The notes beneath the pieces were generated by a model. It saw only the letters and a program-made list of their open reading frames with translations, ran no database searches and was not told the DNA's origin. Shown in pieces: positions 17,591-26,259 of a DNA stretch of 64,000 bases. This DNA is from Phytohabitans maris. GTDB lineage: Bacteria; Actinomycetota; Actinomycetes; Mycobacteriales; Micromonosporaceae. Both the position numbers and the translations under genes were made by a program. The stretch is from assembly GCF_031085175.1 (NCBI RefSeq), contig NZ_JAVHUY010000014.1:1-64000 (forward strand), in the 5' to 3' direction. Within the stretch, counting starts at the first letter, position 1. Every line of letters begins with the position of its first letter.

Positions 17591-18475
17591 TCAGCTGTCG
17601 GTGTCGGCGCCGGAGGCGCGGACCAGGCGCTCGATGCGGCGAACGCAGTCCTGCAGCTCGCGCGGCAGGATCCGGCCCAGCCCCTCGGTCTCCGGGAAGC
17701 CCAGGTAGTCGACGGAGAGCGCGAGGATCGGCGAGCCGTCCTGATCGCAGAGGGCGACCGCGACCGTGTTGACGCCCGGGCTGTACCGCCCCTGGCTCTC
17801 GCCGAAGCCACGCTCGCGGATCGCGGCGAAGTCGGCCCGCACCTCGTCGATGTCCGGGAACTGCCGGATCGAGCCGCCCGCCTGCCGCCGCCGCGCGACG
17901 ATCTGGTCGGCCTTGACCGGCGGCAGGAACGCCAGCAGCGTGCGCCCGGTCGTCGTGTGCTCGGCGATCAGCCGGCTGCCCGGGTCCATGTACAGGTTGA
18001 TCGGGCCCGGCCCGCGGATCGTGGAGATGACCACGACGTCGCCGCCGTCGAGCTGCGCCAGGTACGCCGTCGCGTACGGGTGCGCTGCGATCATCCGGGT
18101 GAGCTCCTTCTCGGCCACGTCCTTGAGCAGCTGGCCGGCGAGGTAGCGCTGGCCCAGCTCCCAGATCCGCAGCCCCACCCGGTACCGGCGGGAGACCGGG
18201 TCCTGCTCGATGAAGCGGCGCGCGACCAGCGTCGACAGGATGCGGTGGATGACGCTCTTGTCGAGGTCGAGCTGGCGGGACAGCTCCAGCACGCCGATCT
18301 GGCTCTCCTCGCCGAGGAACGCCTCCAGCACGCGCAGCGCGCGGTCCACCGTCGAGTTTCGCGCCTCGCCGGACGGCTCGGACGCGACGGTCGGGTGCCG
18401 GGAATCGGTGCGGGCCACGGCCGCCCGCGGCCCCACCGGCGAACGCCTCGCCATGCTCGCACTCCCGTCGCTCAT
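17591..18475 (-). CDS. IclR-family transcriptional regulator
   Basis: A 294-aa IclR regulator. The N-terminal winged HTH is at about residues 40-100 (STVDRALRVLEAFLGEESQI, then LDLDKSVIHRILSTLVARRF). The GAF-like effector domain is at 110-285 (RYRVGLRIWELGQRYL; IAEHTTTGRTLLAFLP; GVNTVAVALCDQDG). ATG at 18475 overlaps the stop of the upstream LLM gene (ATGA), so it is translated as second gene of a two-gene operon; an in-frame ATG at 18454 is an alternative. It is the only regulator in the 12.6-26.2 kb cluster, and four 15-bp TWGCG-N5-CGCWA boxes there fit the size of IclR operators. Activator or repressor role and ligand are unknown. Confidence 0.92.
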   Translation of the reverse strand: MSDGSASMARRSPVGPRAAVARTDSRHPTVASEPSGEARNSTVDRALRVLEAFLGEESQIGVLELSRQLDLDKSVIHRILSTLVARRFIEQDPVSRRYRVGLRIWELGQRYLAGQLLKDVAEKELTRMIAAHPYATAYLAQLDGGDVVVISTIRGPGPINLYMDPGSRLIAEHTTTGRTLLAFLPPVKADQIVARRRQAGGSIRQFPDIDEVRADFAAIRERGFGESQGRYSPGVNTVAVALCDQDGSPILALSVDYLGFPETEGLGRILPRELQDCVRRIERLVRASGADTDS

Positions 18476-19539
18476 CGATCCGCTCCGCCCGGCGTCAGCG
18501 GAGACACTACATCCTGGGCGATCCGGCGGGCGAGCGCGGCCGTCGATGCCCCCGCGGGCGGGAACAGCACGAACGACACGTGGTCGATCCCGCAGTCGCG
18601 GATCGCCCGGAGCCGCTCGCGGACCCGTTCCGGCGTGCCGTGCACGGCGAACGCGTCGACGATGTGGTCGGGCAGCAGCCGGGCCGCCTCCCGCGGCGTC
18701 TCCGTCGGGTACCGCCAGCCGCGCGCGTCCAGGTGGTCGCGGAGCGAGGACGGCAGCTCGATGCCGATGCGGTCCAGGATCGGCCGGCTGGTGATCAGCG
18801 AGGCGAGCACGATCTTGCTGACCGCGGTGCGGGCGGCGGCCGGGTCGTCGTCGACCGAGACGTACAGCCAGGACATCACGTCGACGTCGGACCGGCTGCG
18901 GCCGGCCCGCTCGATGCCCCGCCCGACCATGTCCAGCGCGTACTTCAGGCCGCCCGGCTCGGCGAAGCCGCCGATGATCGCGCCGTCCGCGACCTCGCCG
19001 GCCAGCCGCAGGATGCGCGGCCCGCGCGCGGCCAGGTACACCGGGATCCGGCGCAGCGGCCCGAAGTCGATCTGGGTGCCGCGCAGCGAGAACGCCTCGC
19101 CCTCGAAGCTCACCGTCTCGCCCTGGAAGAGCAGGTGCGCGATCCGCACCGCCTCGCGCAGCGCGCGGACCGGGTTGTCCCGCTTGACGCCGTACGCGTC
19201 GAGGCCGCCGCCGGCGCCGTACGCGAGCGTGGCCCGCCCGCCGGAGAGCTCGTCGATGGTGGCGATCGCGGCCGCCGTGTGCGCCGGGTGCCGGGTGTAC
19301 GGATTGGTGACCGCCGGCCCCATCCCGATCCGCGTGGTGGCCGTGGCGATCGTCGCGAGGCTCACGTACACGTTGCGGAGCAGGCGCTCGTCCGGCACCC
19401 AGACGTCGCTGAAGCCGAGCGCCTCGTACTCCCGGGCGCGCGTGGCGAGCTCCGGCATGGGCTGCTCGACGAGCGACGCCACCCCCCAACGAAACGGCCG
19501 ACGCTCTCCGGGCGATACCGGCCGACGATCCTCAGACAT
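18472..19539 (-). CDS. LLM-class flavin/F420-dependent oxidoreductase 2
   Basis: A 355-aa luciferase-like TIM-barrel oxidoreductase, only distantly like the LLM enzyme at 15172. Blocks: RWGVASLVEQPMPELATRAR, YEALGFSDVWVPDERLL, TATTRIGMGPAVTNPYTRHP, DELSGGRATLAYGAGGGLDA, and the C-terminal GTPERVRERLRAIRDCGIDH. ATG at 19539. It is divergent from the amidohydrolase gene across IclR-box 3 and co-transcribed with iclR (4-nt overlap). It probably catalyses another flavin-dependent oxidation or ring opening of the same pathway. Confidence 0.87.
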   Translation of the reverse strand: MSEDRRPVSPGERRPFRWGVASLVEQPMPELATRAREYEALGFSDVWVPDERLLRNVYVSLATIATATTRIGMGPAVTNPYTRHPAHTAAAIATIDELSGGRATLAYGAGGGLDAYGVKRDNPVRALREAVRIAHLLFQGETVSFEGEAFSLRGTQIDFGPLRRIPVYLAARGPRILRLAGEVADGAIIGGFAEPGGLKYALDMVGRGIERAGRSRSDVDVMSWLYVSVDDDPAAARTAVSKIVLASLITSRPILDRIGIELPSSLRDHLDARGWRYPTETPREAARLLPDHIVDAFAVHGTPERVRERLRAIRDCGIDHVSFVLFPPAGASTAALARRIAQDVVSPLTPGGADR

Positions 19540-19568
19540 GCGAGAAGGTTACATGAGAAAAGACAGTG

Positions 19569-19593
19569 TTGCGCCCAGCGCTATACTCCTGCG
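19569..19593. promoter_or_regulatory. IclR-box 3, between LLM2 and amidohydrolase genes
   Basis: TTGCG-CCCAG-CGCTA at 19569-19583 plus a weaker half-site CTGCG ending at 19593. TATACT at 19582-19587 is a good -10 for the rightward gene and overlaps the box. Located in the 78-nt gap between divergent genes, so it can control both. Confidence 0.75.
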
Positions 19594-19617
19594 AAAAGAT
19601 CAAGCTCGGAGGTGGCC

Positions 19618-20847
19618 ATGGCGAGGACCCTGCTGACCGGTGCCCGCATCTTCGACGGGACCGGCGCGGACCTGCGCGCGCAGGACCTCGTGATCGACGG
19701 CGAGACGCTCCGGCTCGGCGCCGGCGAAGGGGCCGAGGAGACCGTCGACCTCACCGGACTCACCGTACTGCCCGGCTTCGTCGACGCGCACGTACACGTC
19801 TGCCTCAGCAACCTGGACCTGATGGCCAACCTGGGGTACCCGTTCTCGTACCAGTTCTTCCTCGCCGAGCGGAACCTGCGCCGCACCCTCGACGCCGGGG
19901 TCACCACCGTGCGCGACGCCTCCGGCGCCGACCTGGGCATCCAGCGGGCGGTGGACGACGGCCTGATCGACGGCCCGGCCCTGCGCATCTCGATCATCGC
20001 GCTCAGCCAGACCGGCGGGCACGGCGACCACTGGCTGCCCAGCGGCAACGCCCCGGAGATCCTGCTGGAACACCCGGGCCGCCCGTCCGGCATCGTCGAC
20101 GGCCCGGACGAGGCCCGCAAGCGGGTGCGCGAGCTGATCCGCGACGGCGCCAACTTCATCAAGGTGAACACCTCCGGTGGCGTCTTCTCGCCCCGCGACA
20201 ACCCGGCGCACGCCCACTTCACCCAGGAGGAGCTGGACGCCATCGTCGGCGAGGCGGCCCGGGTGGACGTACCGGCGATGGCGCACGCCCACGGCTCGGC
20301 CGGCATCAAGGCCGCGATCCGGGCCGGCGTCCGCTCCGTCGAGCACGGCACCGACCTGGACGACGAGGCGATCACGCTGATGCTGGAGCGGGGCACGTGG
20401 CTGGTGCCGACGCTCGGGGTCAGCCAGTTCATCGTGGACCGGATCGACCAGGGCGCCGCGGTCGCGCCCGGCATCGCCGAGAAGGCCCGGGCCAACCACG
20501 CGATGCGCGCCGACTCGTTCAAGCGGGCCGTGGAGGCCGGCGTGCGCATCGCGATGGGCTCCGACGCGGCCGCCGAGATGCACGGCCGGAACCTGGTCGA
20601 GCTGCGGCTGATGGCCGAGGGCGGGCTCGCGCCGCTGGCCGTGCTGGAGGCGGCCACCCGCTCCGCGGCGCAGCTGCTCGGCATCGCCGACCGGGTCGGC
20701 ACGATCGCCGACGGCAAGCAGGCGGACCTGGTGGTGGTCGCCGGCGATCCGCTGGACTTCGCCGCCTACCCGGAGAACATCGTTCGCGTGTACCGGAAGG
20801 GAAAACTGGTCCGGCGGCGGACTCCGCCGTCCGGCCAGGCTGTGTAA
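19618..20847 (+). CDS. Metal-dependent amidohydrolase (Xaa-Pro dipeptidase / imidazolonepropionase-like)
   Basis: A 409-aa amidohydrolase-superfamily TIM barrel. Metal ligands are visible: HxH in GFVDAHVHVC (residues 57-61), the Lys in NFIKVNTSGG, His in PAMAHAHG and RSVEHGTDL, and Asp in AMGSDAAAEMHG. The order and spacing match the Zn-dependent arginine carboxypeptidase/prolidase-like subgroup that hydrolyses N-acyl and Xaa-Pro amides. ATG at 19618 follows GGAGG by 5 nt. It starts rightward from IclR-box 3 and ends 90 nt before the transporter operon. Substrate is unknown; together with the M24 enzyme and a peptide-type transporter it suggests a peptide-like or N-acyl compound. Confidence 0.88.
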   Translation: MARTLLTGARIFDGTGADLRAQDLVIDGETLRLGAGEGAEETVDLTGLTVLPGFVDAHVHVCLSNLDLMANLGYPFSYQFFLAERNLRRTLDAGVTTVRDASGADLGIQRAVDDGLIDGPALRISIIALSQTGGHGDHWLPSGNAPEILLEHPGRPSGIVDGPDEARKRVRELIRDGANFIKVNTSGGVFSPRDNPAHAHFTQEELDAIVGEAARVDVPAMAHAHGSAGIKAAIRAGVRSVEHGTDLDDEAITLMLERGTWLVPTLGVSQFIVDRIDQGAAVAPGIAEKARANHAMRADSFKRAVEAGVRIAMGSDAAAEMHGRNLVELRLMAEGGLAPLAVLEAATRSAAQLLGIADRVGTIADGKQADLVVVAGDPLDFAAYPENIVRVYRKGKLVRRRTPPSGQAV

Positions 20848-20892
20848 CTCCCTGGTTAAGATTCCGCTTCCGGATCAAGTTTTTCCGTCTGA

Positions 20893-20917
20893 CGCAATAG
20901 CATAGCGCTCAACGCAA
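20893..20917. promoter_or_regulatory. IclR-box 4, upstream of the ABC transporter operon
   Basis: CGCAA at 20893-20897 and TAGCG-CTCAA-CGCAA at 20903-20917, the same orientation as box 1. It ends 20 nt before the binding-protein start. Confidence 0.75.
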
Positions 20918-20937
20918 CACTCTCCGGAGGCCTGGCA

Positions 20938-22530
20938 ATGAGAAGACCACAGCTTCTGGCCGCGGCGGGCCTCGCGCTCGCCCTGGCGGCCACCTCGGCG
21001 TGCTCGGATAGCGACGACGGCGGCGGCTCGGGCGCGAACGGGAACTTCGCCAGCGGCGGCACGTTCACCTTCGCAGTCGCGGGCGACCCCGGCACCCTCA
21101 ACCCGCTGAACAACACCGCGACGACGGCCAACTGGCTGTTCCGCTTCCTGTACCAGCCGCTCGTCGTCCGCGAGGAGGACGGCTCGGTCGGGCCCGGCCT
21201 CGCCACGAAGTGGGACTTCGACGGCACCAAGGCCGTCTTCACGATCGACCCGAACGCGACCTGTTCGGACGGCAGCAAGATCACGCCGAGCGTCATCGCG
21301 AAGAACTTCGCCTGGGTCAAGGAGCCGAAGAACACCTCGACCGTCATCGGGGCGACGCTGCCCAACCGCGACTTCACGTTTGCGGCCGACGACGCGGCGG
21401 GCACCTTCACGCTCACCCTCAACGGCCCCTTCAGCAACCTGCTCCCCTCGCTGTCGTTCATGCACCAGGCCTGCGGCGCCGGCGCCGACAACCCGGCCGG
21501 CCTCACCACGAGCAGCAGCGGCTCCGGCCCGTTCGTGCTGAAGACCGCGACGCCCAACAGCGAGTACGTGATGACCAAGCGGGACGGCTTCCCCGGCAAC
21601 GACGCGGCCGGCGTGCCCGACCAGGTGGTCATGAAGATCGTCGACAGCGAGTCGACGGCGGCCAACCTGCTGCTCTCCGGCGCGATCAACGCGGCGGTCG
21701 TCAACGGCCAGGACCGGGCGCGGCTGACCGCGGCCGGCGCCACCGAGAAGACGTACACCAGCGGCGGCGTGGTCGTCTCGTTCAACCACCGGGAGGGGCG
21801 GATCACCGCGGACAAGGCGGTCCGGGTCGCGCTCACCCAGGCGCTCGACCGGGGCCCGGTGGCCAAGGTCGTCACCCAGGGGCTGCTGCCCGAGGCCGGT
21901 ACCAGCGTGTCGGCCGCGCAGCCGCAGATCTGCGACGACTCCTCGGCCGCCGCGGCGATCCCGAGCTTCGACACGGCCGCCGCCGAGGCGACGCTGACCG
22001 CCGACGGCTGGACCAAGGGCGGCGACGGCGTGCTGACCAAGGGCGGCAAGCAGCTCACGTTCCAGCTCGGCTACAGCACCGCGACGCCGGGTGCGGCCGC
22101 GGCGGCGGAGCTGATGGCGGACGCGTTCGGCAAGATCGGCGCCAAGGCCACGATCTCCCCGTTCGCCCAGGCCGACTACACTCAGCGGGTCTTCTCCACC
22201 GGTGACTACGACGTGATGCTCCAGCAGTTCAGCAACCCGTTCCCGTCCACGCTCATCGGGCTGCTCGCCGGCCCGTTCCCGCCGGACGGCACCAACGCGG
22301 GGCACGTGGCCAACAAGACGTACGCCGACGCGGTCGCCGCCGCGCGGACCGCGACCACCCAGGAAGCGGCCTGCCAGAACTGGACCGCGGCGTCGAAGGC
22401 GCTCTTCGAGGAGGCGGACATGATCCCGATCGCGAGCTGGCCCACCAACTGGGTGGTCAAGAACGCCGTGATGGAGACGCTGGGCGGGCGCCCGATCGCC
22501 GAGAGCGTCCGGCTCCTGCAGCCGAAGTGA
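20938..22530 (+). CDS. Peptide-type ABC transporter solute-binding lipoprotein
   Basis: A 530-aa family 5 extracellular solute-binding protein (PF00496; DppA/OppA class). The signal peptide ends in a lipobox LAATSAC with the lipidated Cys at residue 22, followed by an Asp/Gly-rich linker. The binding domain begins at TFTFAVAGDPGTLNPLNNTA, and the FLYQPLVVREEDGSVGPGLA block is typical. ATG at 20938 with CCGGAGG upstream. First gene of a four-gene operon (overlaps of 4 nt and less) under IclR-box 4. The ligand is probably the compound degraded by the neighbouring enzymes; these proteins bind peptides but also nickel, opines and amino-sugar compounds. Confidence 0.92.
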   Translation: MRRPQLLAAAGLALALAATSACSDSDDGGGSGANGNFASGGTFTFAVAGDPGTLNPLNNTATTANWLFRFLYQPLVVREEDGSVGPGLATKWDFDGTKAVFTIDPNATCSDGSKITPSVIAKNFAWVKEPKNTSTVIGATLPNRDFTFAADDAAGTFTLTLNGPFSNLLPSLSFMHQACGAGADNPAGLTTSSSGSGPFVLKTATPNSEYVMTKRDGFPGNDAAGVPDQVVMKIVDSESTAANLLLSGAINAAVVNGQDRARLTAAGATEKTYTSGGVVVSFNHREGRITADKAVRVALTQALDRGPVAKVVTQGLLPEAGTSVSAAQPQICDDSSAAAAIPSFDTAAAEATLTADGWTKGGDGVLTKGGKQLTFQLGYSTATPGAAAAAELMADAFGKIGAKATISPFAQADYTQRVFSTGDYDVMLQQFSNPFPSTLIGLLAGPFPPDGTNAGHVANKTYADAVAAARTATTQEAACQNWTAASKALFEEADMIPIASWPTNWVVKNAVMETLGGRPIAESVRLLQPK

Positions 22531-23552
22531 CGACGAGCACGGCGGAGGTCGGCAAGCGCCCGGCCTCCGCCGGCCGCCGCGTCCGCCCCACCGAGGGGCG
22601 GAAGACCCCAGGCTGGGTACGGGGCCTCGCCTGGAAACTGCTCCGCCTGGTCATCTCGATCTGGGCGGTGCTCACGCTGACGTTCCTGATGATCCAGTTC
22701 ATCCCCGGCGACCCGGTGCGGCTGGCCCTCGGGCCGGACGCGCCGGCGAGCCTGGTCGAGGAGCGGCGCCAGCAGCTCGGCCTCGACCAGCCCTTGATCG
22801 TGCAGTACTTCGACTACTGGGGGCGGATGCTCACCGGCGACTTCGGCGACTCGCTACTCACCCAGCAGCCGGTCAGCCTGCTCGTCGAGGCCCGGATCGG
22901 CAACACCGCCACGATCGTGGCGCTGTCGCTGGTGGCCACCTCGGTCGTCGCCATCCTCGGCGGCCTGCTCGTCGGCATCGCCACCCACCGCGGCCGGCGG
23001 CCGACGCTGCGGACCGGGTTCACCCTGGCCACCGGCATCGCCGCCGCGCTGCCCGACTTCCTCGTCGCGGTCGGGCTCGTCTTCCTGTTCGCGGTGACGT
23101 TCACGATCTTCCCGGTGGCCGGCGCCGCCGGCGCCGACTCCTTCGTCCTGCCCACCCTCGCGATCACCCTGGGCTCCGCGGCCACGATGATGCGCGTGGT
23201 GCGTTCCTCCACCGCCGTGGTACTCGACCAGGACTACCTGCTCGTCGCCCGCGCGAAGCGGCTGCCGGCCACCCGCGTGTACCTGCGGCACGGCCTGCCC
23301 AACCTGCTCACCGCCGCGCTCACCCTCGGCGGCCTGCAGCTCGGCACGGTGGTGACCGGCACCATCGTCGTGGAGAACGTCTTCGCGATCCCCGGCCTCG
23401 GCACCGCGCTCGTGCAGGCGCTCATCACCCGCGACTACCCGGTCGTGCAGACCATCATGGTGCTGCTCGCCGGCACGGTGCTCATCCTCAACCTGCTGAT
23501 CGACGTCGCCCTCGGCGCGCTCGACCCGCGCTCCAAGCGGCAGAGGAGCTGA
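22527..23552 (+). CDS. Peptide-type ABC transporter permease (DppB class)
   Basis: A 341-aa inner-membrane permease. After a basic N-terminal segment of about 35 residues come six membrane spans. The extracytoplasmic loop after span 1 has the DppB signature FIPGDPVRLALGP. The EAA-like coupling loop is DYLLVARAKRLPATRVYLRH. GTG at 22527 overlaps the binding-protein stop (GTGA). It should form the channel with the permease half of the next protein. Confidence 0.92.
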   Translation: MTTSTAEVGKRPASAGRRVRPTEGRKTPGWVRGLAWKLLRLVISIWAVLTLTFLMIQFIPGDPVRLALGPDAPASLVEERRQQLGLDQPLIVQYFDYWGRMLTGDFGDSLLTQQPVSLLVEARIGNTATIVALSLVATSVVAILGGLLVGIATHRGRRPTLRTGFTLATGIAAALPDFLVAVGLVFLFAVTFTIFPVAGAAGADSFVLPTLAITLGSAATMMRVVRSSTAVVLDQDYLLVARAKRLPATRVYLRHGLPNLLTAALTLGGLQLGTVVTGTIVVENVFAIPGLGTALVQALITRDYPVVQTIMVLLAGTVLILNLLIDVALGALDPRSKRQRS

Positions 23553-23557
23553 CCCCG

Positions 23558-25435
23558 ATGCGCCGACAGCTCCGCACCGTCTTCTCCACCGTCACCGGCA
23601 GCGTCGCGGCGGTACTGCTGCTCCTGCTCGTCCTGCTCGCGATCTTCGGCCCGATCATCTGGTCCGGCAAGGCGAACGCGATCGACGTCGCCAAGGCGTG
23701 GCAGCCGCCGAGCGGCGAGCACTGGTTCGGCACCGACGAGCTCGGCCGCGACATGTTCGCCCGGAGCCTGGTCGCCACCCGCCTCTCCCTGCTCAGCGCG
23801 GTCGCCGCCAGCGGCATCGCGATCGTCGTCGGCGTACCGGTCGGGCTGCTCGCCGCCATGTTCGGGCCGCGGCTGACCAGCGCCTTCCAGTCGGTCGTCA
23901 ACGTCTCGATCGCGTTCCCCGCGCTGCTCACCGCGATGTTCGTCGGCACCGTCATCGGCATCGGCGTACCCGGCGCGATCCTCGGCGTCGGCATCGCCAT
24001 GGCGCCGATGTTCGCCCGGCTCACCCAGACCCTCACCGCCTCGGTGATCTCGCTGGACTACGTCGCCGCCGCGCGCACCATGGGCGTACCGCTGCGCCGG
24101 CTCGTCGGCCGGCACGTGCTGGCCAACGTCGCCGAGCCGCTCGTCATCACCGCCACCACCTCGGTCGGCACCTCGCTGCTCGGCATCTCCGCGCTCAGCT
24201 TCCTCGGCCTCGGCGCGCGCCCCCCGCAGTACGACTGGGGCGGCCTGCTCAGCACCGGCCTCAAGGCCATCTACACCAGCCCGATGGCGGCGATCGGGCC
24301 GGGCACGCTGATCGCCCTCTCCGGCATCGTGTTCAGCCTCCTCGGCGAGGTGATCGCCGGCGCGTTCGGCGACAACCAGTCCAACCGCCGGTTCGGCCGG
24401 GTCGCCCGGGCGATGGCCGCGGCGGCCCGGCGCCTTTCGGCCAAGCCCGCCTCCCCGTCCGACGCCCTGCTGGACGTGGCGAACCTCCGGGTCGGCTTCC
24501 CCTCCGAAAACGGCGAGCTGCCCGCCGTACGGGGCGTGTCGCTGCGGGTCGCCGCCGGCGAGCGGGTCGGCATCGTGGGGGAGTCCGGCTCCGGCAAGAG
24601 CGTCAGCGTGATGGCGATCGCCCAGCTCGTCGAGCACCCGGCCGTGGTCACCGCCGACCGGCTCCGGTTCCTCGGCACCGAACTGTCCACGATGGCCCCC
24701 GCCGCCCGCCGCCGCTTCCTCGGCACCAACCTGGCCATGGTCTTCCAAAACCCGATGAGCAGCCTCAACCCGGCGATGCGGATCGGCACCCAGCTCGCCG
24801 AGGTGGCCCAGGTCCACTCCGGACTGTCCGCTTCGGACGCCCGCACCCGGGCCGCGGACCGGCTCGCCGAGGTGGGGATCGCCGACGCCGGCCACCGGCT
24901 GCGGCAGTACCCGCACGAGTTCTCCGGCGGCATGCGGCAGCGGGCGATGATCGCGATGGGGCTGATGGAGACCCCCCGCCTCATCATCGCGGACGAGCCG
25001 ACCACCGCCCTCGACGTCACCGTGCAGCGGCAGATCCTCGACCTGCTGCTGGCCATCAACCGCGACGCCGGCGCCGCGATCCTGCTCATCTCCCACGACA
25101 TCTCGGTCATCGCCAACGTCTGCGAACGGGTCGTCGTCATGTACGCCGGTGTCGTCGTGGAGGACCTGCCGGTGGCGAGCCTGCTGCGGGCGGCCGCACA
25201 CCCGTACACCCGGGCGCTGATCGCCTCGGTGCCGGACATGACCACCGACCGCGACGCCGACCTCGCCACGATCCCCGGGCGCCCACCCGCGCTGGACGAC
25301 CTGCCCACCGGGTGCCCGTTCGCGAGCCGGTGCGCGTTCGCCACCGACGAGTGCGTGGCCCAGATGCCGCCGCTGGCCCCGATGGCCGACGGCCACCTGG
25401 CGGCGTGCTGGCACCCCCAGGGAGGTGCGTTATGA
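23558..25435 (+). CDS. Fused ABC permease (DppC class) and ATPase (DppD class)
   Basis: A 625-aa fusion. Residues 1-295 are a DppC-type permease (first span near 10-35, EHWFGTDELGRDMFARSL, coupling loop LDYVAAARTMGVPLRRLVGR). Residues 305-625 are an ABC ATPase with Walker A GESGSGKS (near 342), signature SGGMRQRA, Walker B LIIADEPTTALD and the C-terminal oligopeptide-transporter Cys domain (GCPFASRCAFATDECV, then ACWHP). Normally these are two genes; the linker (AAAARRLSAKPASPSDALL) is short. It starts 5 nt after dppB and overlaps the second ATPase by 4 nt. Fused forms exist in actinobacteria, and reading through the junction shows no frame disturbance. Confidence 0.92.
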   Translation: MRRQLRTVFSTVTGSVAAVLLLLLVLLAIFGPIIWSGKANAIDVAKAWQPPSGEHWFGTDELGRDMFARSLVATRLSLLSAVAASGIAIVVGVPVGLLAAMFGPRLTSAFQSVVNVSIAFPALLTAMFVGTVIGIGVPGAILGVGIAMAPMFARLTQTLTASVISLDYVAAARTMGVPLRRLVGRHVLANVAEPLVITATTSVGTSLLGISALSFLGLGARPPQYDWGGLLSTGLKAIYTSPMAAIGPGTLIALSGIVFSLLGEVIAGAFGDNQSNRRFGRVARAMAAAARRLSAKPASPSDALLDVANLRVGFPSENGELPAVRGVSLRVAAGERVGIVGESGSGKSVSVMAIAQLVEHPAVVTADRLRFLGTELSTMAPAARRRFLGTNLAMVFQNPMSSLNPAMRIGTQLAEVAQVHSGLSASDARTRAADRLAEVGIADAGHRLRQYPHEFSGGMRQRAMIAMGLMETPRLIIADEPTTALDVTVQRQILDLLLAINRDAGAAILLISHDISVIANVCERVVVMYAGVVVEDLPVASLLRAAAHPYTRALIASVPDMTTDRDADLATIPGRPPALDDLPTGCPFASRCAFATDECVAQMPPLAPMADGHLAACWHPQGGAL

Positions 25436-26187
25436 GTGGTGGACTGGTGGTCCGCGGGCTGACGGTCCGGTATGGCGGGCGGACGGTCGTGGACGGCGTG
25501 GACCTCGACGTGGTCGACGGGCGCGTGCTCGGCCTGGTCGGCGAGTCCGGATCCGGCAAGTCCACCATCGCCCGCGCCGTGCTCGGCCTGGCCCCGGTGC
25601 ACGCCGGCGCGATCACCGTCGGCGGGCAGGAGGTCCGCCGGCTCTCCGCCCGCGAACGGGCCCGCCGGGTGCAGATGGTCTTCCAGGACCCGTTCGGCTC
25701 GCTCAACCCGCGGATGTCCGTCGGCGGCATCATCCGCGAGGGCCTGGAGGCGCTCGGCGACCTTCCCGCCCGCGAACGCGCCGCCGAGGTCACCCGCCTG
25801 CTGGAGCTCGTGTCACTCTCACCCGACCTGGCCCAGCGCCTGCCCCGCCGCCTCTCCGGCGGCCAGCGGCAGCGGGTCGCGATCGCCCGCGCCCTCGCCG
25901 CCCGCCCCGGCGTGCTGATCGCCGACGAGATCACCTCCGCGCTCGACGTGTCGGTCCAGGCCCAGGTGCTCAACGTGCTGCGCGGCATCCTCGCCGCCGA
26001 ACGCTTCTCGATGCTGTTCATCTCGCACAACCTCGCCGTCGTCCGCTACATCAGCGACGACATCGCCGTGATGCGCGACGGCGTCATCGTCGAGACCGGC
26101 CCGGTCGACGAGGTGCTCGCCGCACCCCGCCACCCGTACACCCGCGAGCTCCTGGACGCCATCCCCCAACTCCACCCCACCGCCTGA
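25432..26187 (+). CDS. Peptide-type ABC transporter ATPase (DppF class)
   Basis: A 251-aa ATPase. Walker A GESGSGKS (near residue 37), Q-loop VFQDPFGSLNPRM, signature LSGGQRQRVAIARAL, Walker B LIADEITSALD and the switch His in FISHNLAVVRYI. The usual C-terminal Cys-rich oligopeptide domain is missing, so it is shorter than most DppF. ATG at 25432 within the previous stop (ATGA). Last gene of the IclR-box 4 operon; it should pair with the fused ATPase. Confidence 0.92.
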   Translation: MSGGLVVRGLTVRYGGRTVVDGVDLDVVDGRVLGLVGESGSGKSTIARAVLGLAPVHAGAITVGGQEVRRLSARERARRVQMVFQDPFGSLNPRMSVGGIIREGLEALGDLPARERAAEVTRLLELVSLSPDLAQRLPRRLSGGQRQRVAIARALAARPGVLIADEITSALDVSVQAQVLNVLRGILAAERFSMLFISHNLAVVRYISDDIAVMRDGVIVETGPVDEVLAAPRHPYTRELLDAIPQLHPTA

Positions 26188-26259
26188 CCGGCGCCTGTAG
26201 ACCCTAGGGGTCGCCTCAGGGGCCGTCCGGATGTCGCCGGCGCGGGTGCGGCGTCCAGG

